From Flavobacteriaceae bacterium UBA6268 (GTDB taxonomy: Bacteria; Bacteroidota; Bacteroidia; Flavobacteriales; Flavobacteriaceae), in assembly GCA_002440705.1 (NCBI GenBank), contig DJVA01000064.1, positions 62,001 through 126,000 of the forward strand: a stretch of DNA of 64,000 bases, read 5' to 3'. The translations under genes and the position numbers were made by a program. This document shows positions 60,311 to 64,000 of this stretch, in pieces. How positions within the stretch are numbered: the stretch's first letter is position 1; each line of letters begins with the position of its first letter. The notes under the pieces are model-generated. The model made no database searches. It was not told the DNA's origin and was given only the letters and a program-made list of their open reading frames with translations.

Positions 60311-61918
60311 ATGAAAAAACTAACTTTACTCGCGTGCCTATCCTTGGGAATGATTTCCTTTGGTCAGGTTTCCTTCTCTTCGGTGCCTATCGGGACAACG
60401 CATTCCGACAGGGCTGCCGTTGATATGAACGGTGATTTTTTGGATGACATCGTTTCGGTTGCCACTAGCAGCATTCAAATTTTCTACCAACAAAACGATG
60501 GTACTTTTGTGGAAACCACCATTTTTACGAGCCCTGCCGATAATACTCCCTCTTGGAGCATGGCGGTAGGGGATTACGATGGAAACGGCTTTAACGACCT
60601 ACTTTACGGAGGTGGAAATGGTGTTACCTTCATGAGGGCCAATTCCAGCGGTACAGCTTATACCGAAGTTTCTTTTCCAGAGTTTGTTTTTTCGCAGCGA
60701 TCTAACTTTGTAGACATCAACAATGACGGTGCTTTGGATGCCTTTGTTTGCCACGATGTGGAACCCAATGTGTATTACATCAACGATGGGGATGGAAATC
60801 TTACCTTCCATCAAGGGGGTATCGGCGATTATCCAACCGGAGGTCATTATGGCTCTGTTTGGATCGACTACGATAACGATGGCGACATGGATATGTTTAA
60901 TGCCAAATGCAATGTTGGAGGCGACCTCAACGAAAGAAGTGAAAACGAGCTTCACAACAACGATGGTACCGGAGTCTTTACAGAAGTTGGTGCTGAGGCT
61001 GGCTTGGAAGATCAAATGCAAACCTGGTCTTCTGCATGGGCCGATTACGACAATGATGGCGATATGGATGTTTTTGTGGGAAGCAGTACCAATGGTGCGC
61101 CTCACAAACTAAATATCAATAATGGGGATGGTACTTTTACCGATATTAGTGCTTCCACAGGAATCAATGCCATGGCCGCCACCGGTATCGAAAATTGTAC
61201 CTACGATTTCAATAATGATGGCTATGCCGACATTGCCTCGAACGGAAATATTTTATTGAATAATGGTGATCTAACTTTTACCTTGCTAAACAATGTGCTG
61301 CCAAGCAATAATGGATGCTTCGGCGATTTGAACAACGACGGGTTTCTTGATTCCTTCACTGGAAGTCATATCTATTACAATGATGCAAACACCAACCACT
61401 GGATAACCATTAATACCATAGGAGTAGAAAGCAACCGAAATGGTATTGGCGCCCGAATTGAAGCAACCTCTGCCTTAGGTACTCAAATTAGGGAAGTACG
61501 AAGCGGGGAAGGATTCCGATTGATGAGTACCCTCAATACCCATTTTGGTTTTGGAGAAGACACGGTCATTACCTCCATTGTCATCAAATGGCCTTCCGGG
61601 ACTGTGGACACCTTGGAAGATGTTGCCGTGGACCAAGTAATTTCGGTTGAAGAAGGTTCTACCATCCTAGGCCTGGAAGACCACTTGGTGGATACCCTCA
61701 TTCTTTATCCCAATCCAACCGATAGCGTTCTTAACCTTTCGAGCCTTTCGGGTTTTGACACGCCGCAATTTGCAGTTTTTGACCTTCAAGGAAGAAAAGT
61801 CATTAACAATTCAAAAGCCTCCAAAAGTATTGATGTTTCAACGCTTTCCCAAGGCACCTATATTTTGAAACTTTTTGATGCTTCCAAAACCCAAACCCAA
61901 AAATTTGTCAAGCGTTAA
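60311..61918 (+). CDS. CRTAC1-like FG-GAP/ASPIC-UnbV repeat protein with T9SS type A domain
   Basis: A 535-aa secreted protein. The ATG at 60311 gives a signal peptide MKKLTLLACLSLGMISFGQ. A beta-propeller of seven or so FG-GAP/VCBS blades (about 25-350) is marked by calcium loops such as DINNDGALDAF, DYDNDGDMDMF and DFNNDGYADIA. An ASPIC/UnbV domain (about 360-440: GVESNRNGIGARIEATS, IVIKWPSGTVD) follows, and the C-terminus is a type A T9SS sorting domain (LYPNPTDSVLNLSS, VFDLQGRKV, LSQGTYILKLF). It is expected to be exported and attached to the cell surface. Its ligand is unknown. The upstream frame overlaps the cytochrome gene, but the ATG used here leaves 19 bases between. Confidence 0.88.
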   Translation: MKKLTLLACLSLGMISFGQVSFSSVPIGTTHSDRAAVDMNGDFLDDIVSVATSSIQIFYQQNDGTFVETTIFTSPADNTPSWSMAVGDYDGNGFNDLLYGGGNGVTFMRANSSGTAYTEVSFPEFVFSQRSNFVDINNDGALDAFVCHDVEPNVYYINDGDGNLTFHQGGIGDYPTGGHYGSVWIDYDNDGDMDMFNAKCNVGGDLNERSENELHNNDGTGVFTEVGAEAGLEDQMQTWSSAWADYDNDGDMDVFVGSSTNGAPHKLNINNGDGTFTDISASTGINAMAATGIENCTYDFNNDGYADIASNGNILLNNGDLTFTLLNNVLPSNNGCFGDLNNDGFLDSFTGSHIYYNDANTNHWITINTIGVESNRNGIGARIEATSALGTQIREVRSGEGFRLMSTLNTHFGFGEDTVITSIVIKWPSGTVDTLEDVAVDQVISVEEGSTILGLEDHLVDTLILYPNPTDSVLNLSSLSGFDTPQFAVFDLQGRKVINNSKASKSIDVSTLSQGTYILKLFDASKTQTQKFVKR

Positions 61919-61949
61919 TTGGCCCGTTTGATCATTGTGACCCTATTAA

Positions 61950-61980
61950 AACACCACCTCAACAAGGTGGTGTTTTTTTT
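61950..61980 (+). terminator. Terminator after the ASPIC/UnbV gene
   Basis: ACACCACCT (61951-61959) and AGGTGGTGT (61965-61973) with a 5-nt loop, then at least eight T. It closes the DoxX-cytochrome-ASPIC transcript. Confidence 0.88.
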
Positions 61981-62016
61981 AGTATCTTTAAATAGACACT
62001 TAAAACACTACCGGCC

Positions 62017-62397
62017 ATGAACGCAACCTTTACCAAAATCCTTAGTTTCGTATTAGCCTTGATTCTTATTTTCTTCGGATTGAATAAATTCATTCAATTC
62101 GATTTCATCCCCCTTCCCCAAATCCCTGAGGAGGCTTCAAGCTTTATGAGCTCTCTCTCAGCCACTGGATACGTGCTTCCCATTGTAGGCGCTTTCGAAA
62201 TTTTTATTGGGATGTTATTACTGCTTAGGAAGTGGGTCCCTTTTGCACTTTTGTTATTGGCCCCAATCTCCCTTAATGTTTTGCTATTTCACATATTTCT
62301 GAATCTTTCGGGCATTTTACCCGCAATCATTACCATTGCCATCAACACCGTCCTTATTTACAAATACTGGAAAGCCTACAAGCCTTTATTTCAGTAA
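62017..62397 (+). CDS. DoxX-like membrane protein, copy 2
   Basis: A 126-aa four-helix inner-membrane protein, paralogous to the one at 58417-58824: FFGLNKFIQF, VGAFEIFIGMLLLLRKWVPFALLLLA, VLLFHIFLNL and AYKPLFQ align almost without gaps. It lies after the ASPIC/UnbV terminator with its own TATCTTTA box (61983-61990), so it is expressed separately. Such duplicates usually differ in partner or condition; no function is established. Confidence 0.82.
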   Translation: MNATFTKILSFVLALILIFFGLNKFIQFDFIPLPQIPEEASSFMSSLSATGYVLPIVGAFEIFIGMLLLLRKWVPFALLLLAPISLNVLLFHIFLNLSGILPAIITIAINTVLIYKYWKAYKPLFQ

Positions 62398-62438
62398 GTT
62401 TAAAGAGCTTATAATTATTCCAATCGGCTTGATTTTAT

Positions 62439-62446
62439 TACATTTG
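62439..62446 (+). promoter_or_regulatory. -7 promoter box of the prolyl oligopeptidase gene
   Basis: TACATTTG, an exact TAnnTTTG match, 12 nt before the ATG at 62459. No convincing -33 TTG at normal spacing. Confidence 0.45.
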
Positions 62447-62458
62447 TTAGAGAAAACC

Positions 62459-64000
62459 ATGCAAATGAAATACATCCTCCTTGCCCCGATTGCAGGACTG
62501 CTTTTAGGCTGTAACCAGCAACCAGAAAAAACCGCGATTCCTTTGAATTATCCCGTTACCAAAAAAGTAGACACCACAGACACATACTTTGGTGTTGACG
62601 TCCCAGATCCATACCGTTGGCTTGAAGACGACCAAAGTGAAGAAACCAAAGCCTGGGTAAAGGCTGAAAATAAAGTAACCTTCGGATATTTGGATTCCAT
62701 CCCCTATCGCAACCAATTGAAGGAGCGGCTCAGCGCCATCTGGAACTATGAAAAAGTTGGTGCTCCTTTCAAAGAGGGCCCTTATACTTATTTTTACAAA
62801 AATGATGGCCTACAGAACCAATTTGTTGTTTACCGATATAAAACAGGGGAAGGCCCTTCAACTGCAGAAGTTTTTTTAGATCCCAACAAATTTAAGGATG
62901 ATGGGACCATCTCACTGGGGGGGCTTACCTTCTCAAAAAACGGGTCATTGGCTTGTTACAGCATCTCCGAAGGGGGTAGCGATTGGAGAAAAGTGCTTGT
63001 CATGAATGCCGAGACCAAGGAAATCATAGAAGATACCTTGATCGATGTAAAATTTAGTGGCCTATCTTGGAAAGGTAACGAAGGGTTTTATTATTCCAGC
63101 TATGACAAACCGGAAGGAAGCGAACTTTCTTCGAAGACCGATCAGCACAAACTTTACTTCCACAAACTGGGAACCCCACAAAAGAATGATGCTTTGGTGT
63201 TTGGCGGTACTTCTGACCAAAAACACCGGTATGTTGGGGGCTATGTTACCGAAGATGATAAATACCTCTTGGTCACGGCAAGTGTTTCTACTACGGGCAA
63301 CAAACTGTTTATTAAAGACTTGGAAAACCCCGATGGTGCTTTTGTAACCATCCTAGACGATACGGATAGCGATACTTATGTCATTGAAAATGAAGGTTCC
63401 ACATTGTTTCTCACGACCAATAGGAATGCCCCAAACCGAAAAATCGTAAAAGTTGATGCCGCTGATCCGCGTCCCGAAAATTGGGTTGATCTGATTCCTG
63501 AAACGGAACACGTTTTAACTCCTTCCAGTGGTGGTAAATATCTATTTGCTGAATATATGGTAGATGCTATCTCCAAAGTGTTTCAATACGATTTTAATGG
63601 AAAATTAATTCGTGAAATCGAGCTTCCAGGTGTGGGGAGTGTAGGAGGATTTGGTGCTAAAAAGGATGAATCGGAAACCTATTATTCCTTTACCAATTAT
63701 ATTACTCCCGGAAGTATTTATCATTACGATATGGAAACTGGGAAATCTACGCTCTATAGAAAACCAAAAATCGATTTCAACCCAGACAACTACGAAAGCA
63801 ACCAGGTATTTTATACCTCTAAGGATGGCACCAAAGTACCAATGATCATCACACACAAAAAAGGGTTGAAGTTGGATGGGAAAAATCCAACCATTCTTTA
63901 TGGTTACGGTGGGTTCAACATTAGCCTCACGCCCAGTTTTAGCATTACGAATGCTGTTTGGATGGAACAGGGCGGTATTTATGCCGTACCTAATTTGCGT
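62459..64000 (+). CDS. Prolyl oligopeptidase (S9A) lipoprotein, 3' end outside window
   Basis: The open frame starts at ATG 62459 (or 62465) and runs to the window edge without a stop, 514 codons. A lipoprotein signal (MQMKYILLAPIAGLLLGC, lipid on C18) suggests a periplasmic or surface location. The N-terminal segment YPVTKKVDTTDTYFGVDVPDPYRWLED is typical of prolyl endopeptidases; the seven-bladed propeller follows. The start of the hydrolase domain is in view (NPTILYGYGGFNISL). The catalytic Ser, Asp and His lie beyond the window. It should cut short peptides after proline. Confidence 0.9.
   Translation, partial: MQMKYILLAPIAGLLLGCNQQPEKTAIPLNYPVTKKVDTTDTYFGVDVPDPYRWLEDDQSEETKAWVKAENKVTFGYLDSIPYRNQLKERLSAIWNYEKVGAPFKEGPYTYFYKNDGLQNQFVVYRYKTGEGPSTAEVFLDPNKFKDDGTISLGGLTFSKNGSLACYSISEGGSDWRKVLVMNAETKEIIEDTLIDVKFSGLSWKGNEGFYYSSYDKPEGSELSSKTDQHKLYFHKLGTPQKNDALVFGGTSDQKHRYVGGYVTEDDKYLLVTASVSTTGNKLFIKDLENPDGAFVTILDDTDSDTYVIENEGSTLFLTTNRNAPNRKIVKVDAADPRPENWVDLIPETEHVLTPSSGGKYLFAEYMVDAISKVFQYDFNGKLIREIELPGVGSVGGFGAKKDESETYYSFTNYITPGSIYHYDMETGKSTLYRKPKIDFNPDNYESNQVFYTSKDGTKVPMIITHKKGLKLDGKNPTILYGYGGFNISLTPSFSITNAVWMEQGGIYAVPNLR

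Overview
This 64 kb window reads as chromosomal DNA of a member of the Flavobacteriaceae (Bacteroidota), probably marine. The evidence is: a gliding-motility lipoprotein gene (gldH), two proteins with type IX secretion C-terminal sorting domains, an IPExxxVDY-family gene, a caulimovirus-type RNase H, no Shine-Dalgarno pattern ahead of most genes, and many promoters of the Bacteroidota type (-33 TTG, -7 TAnnTTTG). Genus cannot be told from the sequence alone. The region is dense (about 60 genes), even in base composition, and carries no IS element, prophage, CRISPR array or rRNA operon.

Layout. 1-8.2 kb: heme genes hemF (cut by the window edge) and hemB, a TPR hybrid histidine kinase, ogt, a class C beta-lactamase-fold hydrolase, a DEDDy exonuclease and a double-ATPase peptide ABC protein. 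8.2-8.6 kb: a gene-poor stretch with a possible 29-codon peptide gene. 8.6-14 kb (minus strand): scoAB CoA transferase, then ricT-like, gldH and PBP1A. 14-22 kb: PBP1C, a GH20 hexosaminidase with cutC, small genes, dinB. 22-29 kb: SH3 lipoprotein, pyk, IPExxxVDY, rnc, fabF, acpP, then purN, rnhA. 28.7-32.8 kb: PfkB kinase, a long purF, an intergenic region with two near-identical putative small RNAs, and Mn-type sod. 33-41.7 kb: an AddA-like helicase-nuclease and its AddB-like partner, separated by kbl and an OmpA/TSP3 protein; then tRNA-Ala(GGC). 41.8-50 kb: universal stress protein, GNAT, a T9SS type B protein, MATE pump, 2OG-Fe(II) oxygenase, queD, lpxH, recJ. 50-57.3 kb: an unrecognised 625-aa protein, an AhpD-like protein, a MORN-like lipoprotein, rsmI, a flavobacterial hypothetical, tdk, alr, mscL. 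57.4-64 kb: asd, then a DoxX / diheme lipoprotein / ASPIC-UnbV T9SS protein / DoxX module, and the start of a prolyl oligopeptidase.

Most genes are housekeeping: tetrapyrrole, peptidoglycan, fatty acid, purine, lipid A and lysine/threonine synthesis, and DNA repair. The most unusual signals are regulatory. (1) A roughly 40-nt element occurs three times: twice as the body of a promoter-to-terminator unit of about 75 nt (31.69 and 32.05 kb), and once, read on the opposite strand, across the start codon of the small peptide gene at 8.42 kb, which suggests trans-antisense control. (2) Several genes have their -7 box only 3-5 nt before the start codon, so their mRNAs should be leaderless. (3) A T9SS protein has a complete signal peptide with no ATG, GTG or TTG in front of it; ATA is the best start. 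These are inferences from sequence and no search was run.
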